This document shows positions 6,875 to 16,214 of a DNA stretch of 39,734 bases, one piece after another. Source of the stretch: Alphaproteobacteria bacterium. Its GTDB lineage: Bacteria; Pseudomonadota; Alphaproteobacteria; Acetobacterales; Acetobacteraceae. Made by a program: the position numbers and the translations under genes. How positions within the stretch are numbered: position 1 is the first letter of the stretch; each line of letters starts with the position of its first letter. The notes below the pieces were generated by a model. That model saw only the letters and a list, made by a program, of their open reading frames with translations. It had not been told where the DNA came from and did no database searches. The stretch lies in NCBI GenBank assembly GCA_026400845.1, contig JAPLOH010000056.1, positions 1 through 39,734 on the forward strand. Direction: 5' to 3'.

Positions 6875-8539
6875 TCAAAACGTCGGGTCAGTCGCCACGT
6901 CAATCAGCAGCGGATGGTCGGAAGCCAGGCCCAATTTCAACGCCTCGATGAATTTGGGAATCGAGGAGACCGACACCGCCGGCACGCCCATCGCGGCGGC
7001 GAGGCCGGCGAAGTCGATCGCCGGGTCGCACAGTTCCATACCCACGTAGCGGCCGCGCTGGGCCGCGGTGCCGCGGGTAGCCGAGAGACGCTGCTTGAGG
7101 ATGCGGTAGGCGCGGTTGTTGATGATGACGAAAATCACCGGCAGCTTCTCGTGCGCGGCGGTCCACAGCGCCTGGATCGAATACATCGCGCTGCCGTCGC
7201 CGATCAGCGCCACCACCCGCCTTCCGGGCATGGCGAGTTGCACCCCGATGGCGGCCGGCAGGCCCCAGCCGATGCCGCCACCGCGATTGCCGAACAGGCT
7301 GCCGGGCGGGGCGTTGCGCAGGAACTGGAACAGTCCGGCGCCCGAGGAGATCGACTCGTCGACGATCACCCCCTCGGGCGGCAGGTGCTCGCCCACCGCC
7401 TGCATCAGCGCCAGCGGGGAGACCGGCACGCGGTCCGCCTCGCTGCGGGCGCGGGCCTGGAGGCCAGCGAAATCGGCCGCCACCGCTGCGGTCACCGTTG
7501 CCGTCCGCGCCGTCCGCCGTGTGCGGTCGGCGTCGTTCATCGCCGCCTCCAGCGCGGCTGTGATTGCGGGGAGTGTGACGAGCGCATCGCCGAAGATGCA
7601 GGCTGCCGTGGGGTAGTTCTTGCCGAGTTCCCAGGGGTTGCTGTCGAGATGCACGATCGGCAGCCCGTCCGGCACCGGCACCACCTCGGGCGGCAGCGAG
7701 AGGGTGAAGAGATCGGCGCCGGCGGAGAACAGCAGGTCGTGCTGGTCGAGCAGGTTGCGGATCCAGCCGCCGAGCCGTGTGATCGGGCCGCGAAACAGTG
7801 GATGTGCCGGCGGGAAGGGAAGTGTGGTCGCCTCCCCTTCGAGATAGACGGGGGCGCCGAGCGCCTCGGCGAGCGCCACCAGTTCGGCGGCCGCCCCCTG
7901 CTGCGCCACCGCGTCCCCGGCGATGATCACCGGGCGTTGGGCGCCCTGCATCAGCGCCGCCGCGCGGGCGATCTCTGCCGCGTCGCCCATGATGCGCGCG
8001 GCGACCCGGCTGGGCTGGCCGATCGCCACATCGCCCTCGGCGTTCATCACGTCGACCGGCAGCGAGACGAACACCGGCCCGGTCGGATGTGCCAGAGCAG
8101 TCTTCACTGCGCGATGCATCAGCCGCGGCAGATCGCCGATCGAGCGGGCTTCAACCGCATACTTGGTGAAATGGGCGGCCATCGGCGGCAATTCGGCGTA
8201 AAGGTTGGGCTCGGTGATGCCGAAGCCCTGGGCCTGCTGCCCGGCGGTGACCAGCACCGGCGAGCCCGCCTTCATCGCGTCGAACATCATGCCCATGGCG
8301 TTGCCGAGCCCGGGCGCGACATGCACGTTGCAGGCGGCGATGCCGCCCGAGGCGCGGGCGTAGCCGTCGGCCATCGCCATCACCAGGGCTTCCTGAAGTG
8401 CCAGGACGTAGCGGATGTCGTCCTCCCCGGCCAGCGCATCCATCAGTGGCAGTTCGGTGGTGCCGGGGTTGCCGAACAGCACCCGCACGCCCTCCTGCTT
8501 CAAGAGGTCGAGAAACAGCCGCCTTCCATTGGTGCTCAT
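6875..8539 (-). CDS. Thiamine-diphosphate-dependent decarboxylase, benzoylformate-decarboxylase-like
   Basis: The 554-residue product starts at ATG 8539, after GAGG and seven bases past the upstream oxidoreductase stop. The 8635 start would run into that gene and is rejected. Three ThDP-enzyme domains are recognisable: the PYR domain with FGNPGTTELPL and the cofactor-activating Glu in LALQEAL; a central domain; and the PP domain with GDGSAMYSIQALWTA followed by INNRAY, the ThDP/Mg motif. Overall likeness is to benzoylformate decarboxylase. The NVHVAPG His equivalent to BFD His70 is kept. Ser26 is replaced by Thr, and the FRYHQYDPG region holding His281 reads LFTLSLPPE, so it is probably not a true benzoylformate decarboxylase. 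A 2-oxo acid decarboxylase acting on the product of the neighbouring oxidase is the best inference. Confidence 0.85.
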   Translation of the reverse strand: MSTNGRRLFLDLLKQEGVRVLFGNPGTTELPLMDALAGEDDIRYVLALQEALVMAMADGYARASGGIAACNVHVAPGLGNAMGMMFDAMKAGSPVLVTAGQQAQGFGITEPNLYAELPPMAAHFTKYAVEARSIGDLPRLMHRAVKTALAHPTGPVFVSLPVDVMNAEGDVAIGQPSRVAARIMGDAAEIARAAALMQGAQRPVIIAGDAVAQQGAAAELVALAEALGAPVYLEGEATTLPFPPAHPLFRGPITRLGGWIRNLLDQHDLLFSAGADLFTLSLPPEVVPVPDGLPIVHLDSNPWELGKNYPTAACIFGDALVTLPAITAALEAAMNDADRTRRTARTATVTAAVAADFAGLQARARSEADRVPVSPLALMQAVGEHLPPEGVIVDESISSGAGLFQFLRNAPPGSLFGNRGGGIGWGLPAAIGVQLAMPGRRVVALIGDGSAMYSIQALWTAAHEKLPVIFVIINNRAYRILKQRLSATRGTAAQRGRYVGMELCDPAIDFAGLAAAMGVPAVSVSSIPKFIEALKLGLASDHPLLIDVATDPTF

Positions 8540-8546
8540 CGCCGCC

Positions 8547-9872
8547 TCACCCAACCGCCGCGACGAGGCGGTCGATCCGGTCACGGAACCGGTACCAGCT
8601 TCCCACCGCCGGCAGGAACCACGGATTGCCCGCATACATCGGGTGATCCGGGAAATCTTCGGTCTCGAAATGGCAGTTGTAGTTCGCCAGCCTGGCGATT
8701 TTGCGCGCGGTCTGGGTGCCGAGATAGGTCATCATCGCCACCCCGCTGCCGTTGCAGCCGAGCAGATAATGCATGCCGTCCTGGCGGCCCATGTGCGGCG
8801 TTGCGTCGAGCGTGAAGGCGACGTTGCCGGTCCAGCAATGGGTGACGCGGGTGCCCTTCAGCTGCGGAAAGCGGGCCACCATCATCGCGTGCAGCGCCGG
8901 CGCGGTGACCTCGGGGGTCGCCGCGGTGAAGCGGGCGCGGCCGCCGAACACCACGCGCTTGCCGTCCGGCGACATGCGGTAATAGGTCAGCACCCGCTTG
9001 GTGTCGCCGAGCGTGCGGTTTTTGGGGATGAGGGCTTTGGCCAGTGCCGGATCGATCTCCTCGGTCGCGATGATATGGCTGGCGACGGGGATGACACGGC
9101 GTTTCAACTGCGGCGTCACGTCCCCGGTATAGCCGTTGGTGGCGATCACCACCTCGCTCGCCGCCACTTCGCCGCGCCCGGTGCGTACCGTCCAGGCGCC
9201 GTCGCCGCCGCTGATGCGCTCCACCGGCGCCATCGCGCAGACCGGGATGCCGCGCCGGCGCACCGCGTCGAGCAATCCCTTGTAGTAGAGGGCGGGATGC
9301 AGCGAGGCGGCGCGTTCCACCACCATCCCGCCGTAGTAGTAGTCGCTCGCCATCTCCTCGCGCTGGCGCTCGCGCGGCAGCATGTAGCACTCCGAGGCCG
9401 CGGCCTCGTTCAGCAGCTTCACCCGTTTGGCCTGGCTCGCGTAGTGCGTCGGCGTCCAGGCGCCGGAGAAGCGGCCGCATTTCTGCCAGGAGCAGTCGAT
9501 GTTCTCCTCGCGGATCAGCCGCTCGATGGTGGCGAAGGCATCCGCCGCATCGGTCAGCAGGCCCCGGGCCCGCTCGCTTTCGGGGTCGAGGCTTTTGCCG
9601 GTGAAGCTCTTGCCGATATTGACGCCGCCCGACACTGCGCCGCCGCTGCGGGTCGAGGCGCCATGGCCAAGCTCCTTGGCCTCCAGCACCACGCAATCGA
9701 CGCCGAGGCGATGCAGTTCGAGCGCGGTGGCAAGCCCGCCATAGCCGCCGCCGACGATGGCCACGCGCACCGTTTTCGGCACGTCCACCAGTTCGCCCGC
9801 CACCGGCTTGTAGGCTTCCCACCAATATGGCTCCGGCTTGAACCCCGGCGCGAAAATCCCGCTGCCCGCCAT
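8547..9872 (-). CDS. FAD-dependent oxidoreductase (DAO family, gamma-glutamylputrescine-oxidase-like)
   Basis: The 441-residue product starts at ATG 9872 with GGGAGAG upstream. The leader YWWEAYKP and the FAD-binding [21 protein letters not shown] are typical of the D-amino-acid-oxidase/PuuB-like branch. [15 protein letters not shown] is the flavin-contact segment, and a C-terminal [14 protein letters not shown] closes the FAD site. Such enzymes oxidise an amine or amino acid to the imine, giving an aldehyde or 2-oxo acid plus hydrogen peroxide or reduced carrier. The ThDP decarboxylase follows after seven bases, so the pair probably forms a two-step catabolic route. The gene diverges from argB over 214 bp. 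The substrate is not readable from sequence. Confidence 0.87.
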   Translation of the reverse strand: MAGSGIFAPGFKPEPYWWEAYKPVAGELVDVPKTVRVAIVGGGYGGLATALELHRLGVDCVVLEAKELGHGASTRSGGAVSGGVNIGKSFTGKSLDPESERARGLLTDAADAFATIERLIREENIDCSWQKCGRFSGAWTPTHYASQAKRVKLLNEAAASECYMLPRERQREEMASDYYYGGMVVERAASLHPALYYKGLLDAVRRRGIPVCAMAPVERISGGDGAWTVRTGRGEVAASEVVIATNGYTGDVTPQLKRRVIPVASHIIATEEIDPALAKALIPKNRTLGDTKRVLTYYRMSPDGKRVVFGGRARFTAATPEVTAPALHAMMVARFPQLKGTRVTHCWTGNVAFTLDATPHMGRQDGMHYLLGCNGSGVAMMTYLGTQTARKIARLANYNCHFETEDFPDHPMYAGNPWFLPAVGSWYRFRDRIDRLVAAVG

Positions 9873-10086
9873 CCCGATCTCTCCCTGCGCCGTTCATGCT
9901 CGCCAGCCGGCGAAGCATGGGCAGCGGCGGAGTGTGGCGTCAATGCCAGTGCGCAAGGCGGGCATGCCGGGAGGCCCGCCAGCTCGGTGGTCGCAGTTGC
10001 TGAGGATCGGGTCGTATGCGGCCTCATGGGTTGACCGGCCGGCCCTGGCGCCGCAAAACGCCGCGGCCAGAACCGAGGAAGCTGCC

Positions 10087-10977
10087 ATGTCCGACGCCGG
10101 AACCGCCCAGCAACAGGCCGAGATTTTAGCCCAGGCTCTGCCGTTCCTGCGCCGCTATGCGGGCGCGACCATCGTGGTGAAGTATGGCGGCCATGCGATG
10201 GGCGAGGAGCATCTTGCGCGGATGTTCGGCTCCGACATTGCGCTCCTCAAGCAGGTCGGCGTGAACCCGGTGGTGGTGCATGGCGGCGGGCCGCAGATCA
10301 ACGCGATGCTGAAGCGGCTGGACATCAAGTCCTCCTTTATCGACGGGTTGCGGGTGACCGATGCGGCGACGGTGGAGGCGGTCGAGATGGTGCTGGCGGG
10401 CACCGTCAACAAGCATGTCGCCGGGCTGATCAACCAGGCGGGCGCGCTCGCGGTGGGCATATGCGGCAAGGATGGCGGGCTGATCCGTGCCCGCAAGGTG
10501 GAGCGCACACGCAAGAACCCCGAGACCGGCGCGATGGAGCCGATCGATCTCGGCTTCGTCGGCGAGCCTGAGCATGTCGACGTGCGGGTCATCCACGCGC
10601 TGACCGGCGCCGGGCTGATCCCGGTGATCGCCCCGGTCGGCGTCGGCGCCGATGGGCAGACCTACAACATCAACGCCGACACCGTGGCCGGCGCCATCGC
10701 CGGCGCACTCGGCGCCACCCGGCTGCTGATGCTGACCGACGTGCCGGGCGTGCTCGACGAGAACAAGCAGATGATCCCGGAGATGACGCTCGAAACCGTC
10801 GCCGCCGGCATCGCCAGCGGCATGATCTCGGGCGGCATGATCCCGAAGGTGGAAAACTGCGTCGACGCCGTGCAGCGCGGCGCCAAGGGGGCGGTGATCC
10901 TGGATGGCCGGCTGCCGCACGCCTGCCTGCTCGAACTCTTCACCGACGGCGGCATCGGCACCATCATCCGGGCCTGA
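10087..10977 (+). CDS. argB: Acetylglutamate kinase
   Basis: ArgB phosphorylates N-acetyl-L-glutamate with ATP, the second step of arginine synthesis. The 296-residue product has [10 protein letters not shown] (phosphate-binding loop), [11 protein letters not shown], and near the end [17 protein letters not shown], all family hallmarks. The length is normal. ATG 10087 is chosen because GAGGAAG stands at good distance and the family N-terminus begins there. The upstream in-frame extension to 9838 reads through a divergent promoter region. The gene is alone on its strand and ends three bases from the stop of the convergent gene. No other arginine gene is in view. Confidence 0.97.
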   Translation: MSDAGTAQQQAEILAQALPFLRRYAGATIVVKYGGHAMGEEHLARMFGSDIALLKQVGVNPVVVHGGGPQINAMLKRLDIKSSFIDGLRVTDAATVEAVEMVLAGTVNKHVAGLINQAGALAVGICGKDGGLIRARKVERTRKNPETGAMEPIDLGFVGEPEHVDVRVIHALTGAGLIPVIAPVGVGADGQTYNINADTVAGAIAGALGATRLLMLTDVPGVLDENKQMIPEMTLETVAAGIASGMISGGMIPKVENCVDAVQRGAKGAVILDGRLPHACLLELFTDGGIGTIIRA

Positions 10978-10980
10978 GGG

Positions 10981-11718
10981 CTACTTCACGGCGAACAGCC
11001 GGCCCCAACCCAGGACGCGGGTGGGGTCGACCCCGGCGAGGATGAGGGACTTCCACACCGTGGTGGCGATGCTGTCGAGCACCGGCAAGCCCAGTTCGGC
11101 CTCCAGCGCCGCGACCACTGGGGCGCCGCGCATGTTGGTGCAGACGATCGCGATCGCATCCGGCCCGCCGGCGGCGACCTCGCGGGTCATCGCCGCGATG
11201 TGGTCCTCGGTCACCTCGGAGAATGAGAAATTGTCCTGCAGCCCGAGATGCCGCTCGGCCGGGCAGTGCAGCCCGAGCCCCGCATAGTTGGCGAGGATGC
11301 GGGACTGCACGTCATCGAGATAGGGGGTGACGAAGCCGAGCGTGCGCGCGCCGAGGAGGGACAGCAACTCGTTCAGCGCCAGCATGGAGGTGGTGGCGGG
11401 AATGCCGGTCGCCGCGGTGATGCGCCGGCACAGCCGCTCATCGGCCTCGAAACCGAGCCAGCCCGAGGAGGTGCCGTTCCAGGCGATCACGTTCACCTTG
11501 GCGTGCGCCAGCAGTTCGGCCGCGCGCAGGATATGGCTGTCGTCGAATTGGCCGAGCGCGGATTGGGTGAGGGCGATCTCGGTGACCGGGAAGCGCGCAA
11601 AATGCGCCGTCACCTCGGGAAGGCCCGCCAGCATCGCCGTCGTCACCGGTTCCAGCACAGTGTTGGAACTCGGCGTCAGCATGCCCAGGAACTTGCGGTC
11701 GCGAGGGTCTATTCCCAT
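10981..11718 (-). CDS. Asp/Glu racemase superfamily enzyme with arylmalonate-decarboxylase-like active site
   Basis: The 245-residue product starts at ATG 11718, overlapping the upstream gene by 10 bp, which suggests coupling. TPSSNTVLEP near the N-terminus and VCTNMRG near the C-terminus are signatures of the maleate isomerase/Asp-Glu racemase superfamily. These enzymes normally use two Cys residues. Here the second (Cys193, CTN) is present, but the first position reads NGTSSG, with Gly82 where isomerases have Cys. A Gly/single-Cys arrangement is that of arylmalonate decarboxylase (Gly74/Cys188). I infer a cofactor-free decarboxylase or related activity rather than a racemase. It closes the mutL-containing minus-strand run and meets argB tail to tail. 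Confidence 0.75.
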   Translation of the reverse strand: MGIDPRDRKFLGMLTPSSNTVLEPVTTAMLAGLPEVTAHFARFPVTEIALTQSALGQFDDSHILRAAELLAHAKVNVIAWNGTSSGWLGFEADERLCRRITAATGIPATTSMLALNELLSLLGARTLGFVTPYLDDVQSRILANYAGLGLHCPAERHLGLQDNFSFSEVTEDHIAAMTREVAAGGPDAIAIVCTNMRGAPVVAALEAELGLPVLDSIATTVWKSLILAGVDPTRVLGWGRLFAVK

Positions 11719-12068
11719 TCGATCTCCGTGGCGTTGAGCGCCGCCCGCGCGGCGTGGAAGCTGTAGAACAGCAGACCGAGGCCCAGCGTGGCAATGCATA
11801 CCAGCAGCCATAGCACCACCAGACGCATTTCGCGCTCCACGTCGTACTCGCAGCGCAACCGCCCGACGGTGCGGCCGGCAGCGTCCTCGAGGCGGGTGAA
11901 GTTGATCACCAGCTTGAAGAAATGGCCGCTGACGATGATCCAGCCGAGCCCCAGCGTGCAAACGCTGACCAGCAGCCAGACGAGAAATTGCATCCAAACC
12001 TCACCCAGCCGCATGTCATTGCGGAATTTGAGATTGCCGATCGCCGCCAGGCCCGTTGGTGTGCTCAT
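11709..12068 (-). CDS. Small two-helix membrane protein (YjgN/DUF898-like)
   Basis: A 119-residue protein starting at ATG 12068 after GGGAGGGAACAGC. A longer frame to 12212 would overlap mutL and lacks support. Two hydrophobic segments, near residues 25-48 (FLVWLLVSVCTLGLGWII) and 84-105 (LVVLWLLVCIATLGLGLLFY), each carry the TLGLG motif. The spacing of G, F and the N.T polar pairs recalls the repeated unit of YjgN/DUF898 inner-membrane proteins, but the protein is much shorter. The function is unknown. It lies 71 bp downstream of mutL and overlaps the racemase-like gene. The family name is tentative; the membrane location is fairly sure. Confidence 0.75.
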   Translation of the reverse strand: MSTPTGLAAIGNLKFRNDMRLGEVWMQFLVWLLVSVCTLGLGWIIVSGHFFKLVINFTRLEDAAGRTVGRLRCEYDVEREMRLVVLWLLVCIATLGLGLLFYSFHAARAALNATEIEWE

Positions 12069-12139
12069 GCTGTTCCCTCCCATTGCAGCAAGCCGTTTGG
12101 CGGGAGGATCGGGGAGCGCGCACTGATCTGGATCAATTC

Positions 12140-13930
12140 TCAGCGGCGTCCGAACATCCGCTCCAATTCGGCTTTCGAGAGCTTGAGAAAGGTCGGGCGG
12201 CCATGGCTGCACGTGGCGGCCCGGGGGGTGGCCTCCATCTGGCGCAGCAGGGCGTCCATCTCGGGGCCGGCGAGGCGCCGCCCGGCGCGGATCGAGCCAT
12301 GGCAGGCCATCCGGGCGATCACCGCATCGAGCCGTGCCTCCAGCGTCGTGGTCTCGTCCAATTCGGCGAGCTCCTCGGCGATATCGCGCAGCAGCGGCGC
12401 CGGCTCCGGGGCGCCGAGGGCGGCCGGGAGGGCGCGCACCAGGACGGCGCCATTGCCGAAGGCCTCGATTTCGAGGCCGAGCCGGGCGAGATCGGCGGCG
12501 CGCTCCAGCAGGCGCGCGGCATCGCGGGCGCGCATATCGACCACAGCGGGCAGCAGCAGGGCCTGGCTCCGCGCGCCGCCGTCGAGCATCTGGGCGCGCA
12601 GCGTCTCCTGGGTGAGGCGCTCATGGGCGGCGTGCTGGTCGACCAGCACCAGGCTGCCATCGGCGGCCACCGCGATGATGTAGGTGTCCAGCACCTGCGC
12701 CACCGGGGCGCCAAGCGGGAAGGCCGCGCGATCGGGCGTGGCCTCGGTGAAGGGGCCGTGGAAGCGGTCGAACGGCGGTAGCATCCGCGCGGAGGGGCCG
12801 ATTTCAAGTGGGAGACGGGTTTCGGCCATGCCGGGCACACGCGACGCGACGAACTGCATCGGAGGGCGGTGGCCGCCACCTTGCGCGGGGCGGGACTGGA
12901 AGCGGGTTGGCTCGATAGAGGCGGAGCCGACCGCCCCCGCACCGCCCGCCAGCGCGCGGCCGAGCCCGCCGATCACCAGCGCCCGCACCCCGTCGGCGTC
13001 GCGGAAGCGCACCTCGGCCTTGGCGGGATGAACGTTGACGTCGAGGTCCTCGGGCGGAATGTCGAGGAACAGGGCGACCACGGCATTGCGGCCATGGGCG
13101 ATCACATCGCGATAGGCAACGCGCACGGCAATCCGCAGCAGCGGATCGGCCACCGGACGGCCGTTGACCACCAGGGTTTGCGCGGCCGCCGTCGCGCGGG
13201 TGACCGAGGGCGCGCAGGCGAAGCCGGTGAGCCCCATCAACCCGCGCGTTGCATCGACCGGCAACAGCGCGCCCGCCGCCTCCGGGCCGAGCAACGCGGC
13301 GACACGGGCGGCGAGTGTCTGCCCCGGCAGGTCGAACGCCACCTTCCCGTCGCTTTCGAAGCGGAAGGCGACCTGGGGGGCGGCCAGTGCGAGGCGGCGA
13401 ATGGAGGTTTCGACCGCATCGGCCTCACTGCGCACGGATTTGAGGAATTTGCGCCGGGCGGGGGTGGCGAAAAACAGGTCCCGCACCACCACGCGGGTGC
13501 CGCGTGCGCCAGCGGCGGGGGCAGCGGGCGTTATCAGGCCGCCCTCGACGCTGATGCTGGCCGCGTGTTCCACCCCTTCCGGCCGGCTGGTGATGGCGAG
13601 CCGCGCGGCGGCGCCGATCGAGGGCAGCGCCTCGCCGCGGAAGCCGAGGGTGGAGATACGCACCAGATGGTCGTCGGCGAGTTTGGAGGTGGCATGGCGC
13701 TGGATCGCCAGGGTGAGTTCCTCGGCGGTCATGCCCAGCCCGTCATCGACGACCTCGATGCGATCGATCCCGCCGGCGGCGATGGTCACCGCGATGCGGG
13801 TGGCCTCGGCGTCCAGCGCGTTTTCCACCAGCTCGCGGGCGGCGGCGGCGGGGCGTTCGATCACCTCGCCCGCGGCGATTCGGTTGACCGTCGCCTCGGG
13901 CAGCAGCCGAATGCGGCCGGCGGTGGTCAC
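12140..13930 (-). CDS. mutL: DNA mismatch repair endonuclease MutL
   Basis: The 596-residue product starts at GTG 13930, overlapping the pgi stop in a GTGA arrangement. The N-terminal GHKL ATPase is clear: AAGEVIERPAAAARELVENA, DDGLGM and TLGFRGEALPSI. The C-terminal dimerisation/endonuclease domain has DQHAAHERLTQE at about residue 430, fitting DQHA(X)2E(X)4E, plus a terminal CSHGRPT. It is therefore the nicking type of MutL found in bacteria without MutH. It acts with MutS to direct removal of replication errors. An Ala/Pro/Arg-rich linker separates the domains. Coupling to pgi is a matter of position, not of function. Confidence 0.97.
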   Translation of the reverse strand: MTTAGRIRLLPEATVNRIAAGEVIERPAAAARELVENALDAEATRIAVTIAAGGIDRIEVVDDGLGMTAEELTLAIQRHATSKLADDHLVRISTLGFRGEALPSIGAAARLAITSRPEGVEHAASISVEGGLITPAAPAAGARGTRVVVRDLFFATPARRKFLKSVRSEADAVETSIRRLALAAPQVAFRFESDGKVAFDLPGQTLAARVAALLGPEAAGALLPVDATRGLMGLTGFACAPSVTRATAAAQTLVVNGRPVADPLLRIAVRVAYRDVIAHGRNAVVALFLDIPPEDLDVNVHPAKAEVRFRDADGVRALVIGGLGRALAGGAGAVGSASIEPTRFQSRPAQGGGHRPPMQFVASRVPGMAETRLPLEIGPSARMLPPFDRFHGPFTEATPDRAAFPLGAPVAQVLDTYIIAVAADGSLVLVDQHAAHERLTQETLRAQMLDGGARSQALLLPAVVDMRARDAARLLERAADLARLGLEIEAFGNGAVLVRALPAALGAPEPAPLLRDIAEELAELDETTTLEARLDAVIARMACHGSIRAGRRLAGPEMDALLRQMEATPRAATCSHGRPTFLKLSKAELERMFGRR

Positions 13931-15576
13931 GCCTCGTCCCTGAGCCCCCGGAAACGGGCGATCAGGGCCGACGTGGAAGGGTCATGCCGGCCGATCGGCG
14001 CGCCCGGCGCGAGATCGGGCAGAATGCCGCGGGCCAGGAGCTTGCCGAGTTCGACGCCCCATTGGTCGAAGCTGTTGACCTGCCACAGCCAGCCCTGCAC
14101 GGCGACCTTGTGTTCGTAGAGCGCGATCAGCCGCCCGAGGGTGACGGCATCGAGCCTTCGCACCATGATGGTGCTGCTCGGCCGGTCGCCGGTGAACACC
14201 CGGTGCGGCGCGATCGCCGCGATCTCGTCCTCCGGCACCCCGGCGGCGCGCATTTCGGTCTCGACCTGGGGACGGGACTTGCCGCGCAGCAGGGCGGCGG
14301 CCTGGGCGAGGGCGTTGGCGGCCAGGATGCGGTGGGCGTCCGGCCGGTCATGGTCGGGTACCGCGGCAAGGATGAAGTCGACCGGGATCACCGAAGTGCC
14401 CTGGTGCACCAGCTGCATGAAGCTGTGCTGGGCGTTGGTGCCGGGTTCGCCGAAAATCACCGGGCAGGTGCGATGGCTGACGCGCTTGCCGTCCAGCCCG
14501 ACCGACTTGCCGTTGCTCTCCATTTCAAGCTGCTGGAGGAAAGCGGGGAAGCGGCGCAGGCGGTCGTCATAGGCCAGCACCGCCTGGTTGCCATAGCCCA
14601 TCGCGTTGACGTGCCAGATGCCCACCAGGGCCAGCAGCACCGGCAGGTTGTCGGCGAAATCGGCGTCGCGGAAATGCGCGTCCATGTCCCGCCCGCCTTC
14701 GAGCATGGCCTGGAACGGCTCCCACCCGGCTGCGAGCGCGATCGACAGCCCGACCGGCGACCACAGCGAGAACCGCCCGCCGACCCAGTCGCGGAAGCCG
14801 AACACGCGGTCATCGGCGATGCCGAAGGCGGCGACCGCCGCGAGGTTGGTGGACAGTGCCGCGAAATGGCTGGCCACCGCCGCTTCGCCAAGGCTGTCGG
14901 CGATCCAGGCCCGGAGCGCGCGCGCGTTGGTCATGGTCTCGTCGGTGGTGAAGGTCTTCGAGGCGACGAGCACGAGGGTGCGCTCGGGGTCCAGCTCGCG
15001 CATCACCGCCGCCGCGCCGGTGCCGTCGACGTTGGAGAGGAAGCGGGCGTGCAGCACGCCGCCATGCGCCATGGTCAGCGCCTCAGTGGCCATCAGCGGC
15101 CCGAGATCGGAGCCGCCGATGCCGACATTGACGACGGTGTCGAACGCCTCGCCGGTGGCGCCATGGATCGCGCCGCGATGTACGCCGGCGACGAAGCGTT
15201 GCATCAAGCCACGCTCATGGGCGGCGATGGCGCTGGCATCCTCCGTGCCGGCGTGCAACGCGTCCGCCGCGCGAGAGCGCAGTGCCATGTGCATGGCGGC
15301 GCGATGCTCGGTCGCGTTCACCATCGCACCTGCGAACAGGCGGCGGCGGAACCCGTCGAGATCGGCGGCATGCGCGAGGTCGAGCAGCCCGGCGAGCGCT
15401 TCGCCGTCGATCGCGGTCTTGGAAAAATCCAGCGTCATGTCGCCATGGCTGGCGCTGAAGCGGCGGGGCCGGGCTGGATCGGCGTCGAAGCGGGCGCGGA
15501 TATCGCGCGCGCCGGGCCTGGCGGCCAGCGCCGCGAGACGGTTCCAGGCGCCGGAGAGGACCGAGTCGTTATTCAT
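13927..15576 (-). CDS. pgi: Glucose-6-phosphate isomerase
   Basis: Pgi interconverts glucose-6-phosphate and fructose-6-phosphate. The product has 549 residues from ATG 15576, where the family N-terminus begins (MNNDSVLSGAWNRLAAL). An upstream frame start at 15615 adds only an Arg/Pro-rich stretch. Visible signatures include VGIGGSDLGPLM, VASKTFTTDETMTNA, GRFSLWSPVGLSIAL and FGEPGTNAQHSFMQLVHQG with the catalytic Glu, and a C-terminal QGWLWQVNSFDQWGVELGK. The stop overlaps the mutL GTG start by 4 bp. The gene follows the DUF3035 lipoprotein gene after 95 bp. Length and motifs are complete. Confidence 0.97.
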   Translation of the reverse strand: MNNDSVLSGAWNRLAALAARPGARDIRARFDADPARPRRFSASHGDMTLDFSKTAIDGEALAGLLDLAHAADLDGFRRRLFAGAMVNATEHRAAMHMALRSRAADALHAGTEDASAIAAHERGLMQRFVAGVHRGAIHGATGEAFDTVVNVGIGGSDLGPLMATEALTMAHGGVLHARFLSNVDGTGAAAVMRELDPERTLVLVASKTFTTDETMTNARALRAWIADSLGEAAVASHFAALSTNLAAVAAFGIADDRVFGFRDWVGGRFSLWSPVGLSIALAAGWEPFQAMLEGGRDMDAHFRDADFADNLPVLLALVGIWHVNAMGYGNQAVLAYDDRLRRFPAFLQQLEMESNGKSVGLDGKRVSHRTCPVIFGEPGTNAQHSFMQLVHQGTSVIPVDFILAAVPDHDRPDAHRILAANALAQAAALLRGKSRPQVETEMRAAGVPEDEIAAIAPHRVFTGDRPSSTIMVRRLDAVTLGRLIALYEHKVAVQGWLWQVNSFDQWGVELGKLLARGILPDLAPGAPIGRHDPSTSALIARFRGLRDEA

Positions 15577-15671
15577 GAGCGGAGAATAGCGTGGCCGCGG
15601 CCGCGGCGCCCGCACAAAATCGCGACTATGCCGCCGGTTGAAAAGCGCAGAGGGTCAGAAAACGCCGAGGT

Positions 15672-16205
15672 TCAGAACCCGAAGATGCTCTTGCGCTTCG
15701 GCATGATGATGCGGGTCTCGCCATCCTGCACGGTTTTGCCCAGGGCGGCATTTTCCCGCAGGCGTTGGGCCTCGACGTTGGGATCGACGATCACGCCGGG
15801 CTCGCGCGGGAGCAGCCAGAACTGCATCTTGTCGACGAAGCCGGGCGCCGGGTCGTCGATGCCGGCCTGGCGGTTGACCTGGGCGCGGATATCGGCCGGC
15901 GGCGGCGGACCGGCGGCCTGGAGCAGCGCGGTTTGCCCCGGGCTCATCGCCCCGGTGGCGCTGGAGGTTGACTGCGTCAGCGTCGATTCCACCGCGGCGC
16001 GCGGCGAGAGTTCCTGCGGCCGCGGCGCGCCGGGCTGCGGACGGGCCAGCACGTAGCTCGGCGGCATCGACAGCGGCGCGCGCGGAGTCACCAGGAATTC
16101 ATCGGGCGAATCGCGGGTGAGGCCGAAAGAACGGGACAGGTCGCTGCCGCAGCCGGCGAGGCCGAGCAGGGTGCAGAGCAGAAGCGGCGTGACGATCGGG
16201 CGCAT
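15672..16205 (-). CDS. DUF3035-type outer-membrane lipoprotein
   Basis: A 177-residue protein with a lipoprotein signal: hydrophobic PLLLCTLLGLAGC, lipobox LAGC, so Cys19 would be lipidated. The mature part opens with SPDEFLVTPRAPLSMPPSYVLARP, the hallmark of the alphaproteobacterial DUF3035 family. A Pro/Ala-rich stretch and a conserved FVDKMQFWL segment follow. The function is unknown. It is probably periplasmic and anchored to the outer membrane. The gene starts nine bases after lspA, whose product would cleave its signal peptide. This ileS-lspA-DUF3035 order is common in alphaproteobacteria. Confidence 0.85.
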   Translation of the reverse strand: MRPIVTPLLLCTLLGLAGCGSDLSRSFGLTRDSPDEFLVTPRAPLSMPPSYVLARPQPGAPRPQELSPRAAVESTLTQSTSSATGAMSPGQTALLQAAGPPPPADIRAQVNRQAGIDDPAPGFVDKMQFWLLPREPGVIVDPNVEAQRLRENAALGKTVQDGETRIIMPKRKSIFGF

Positions 16206-16214
16206 GATGATCTC

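Noticed and set aside
6914-8815. Long plus-strand open frame (633 codons) opposite the ThDP enzyme
   Set aside because: Composition of a shadow frame, no recognisable domain, and the opposite strand encodes intact ThDP motifs.
13984-16056. Long plus-strand open frame (690 codons) opposite pgi and the lipoprotein gene
   Set aside because: Shadow frame produced by GC-rich codon bias; pgi and the DUF3035 gene are well supported.
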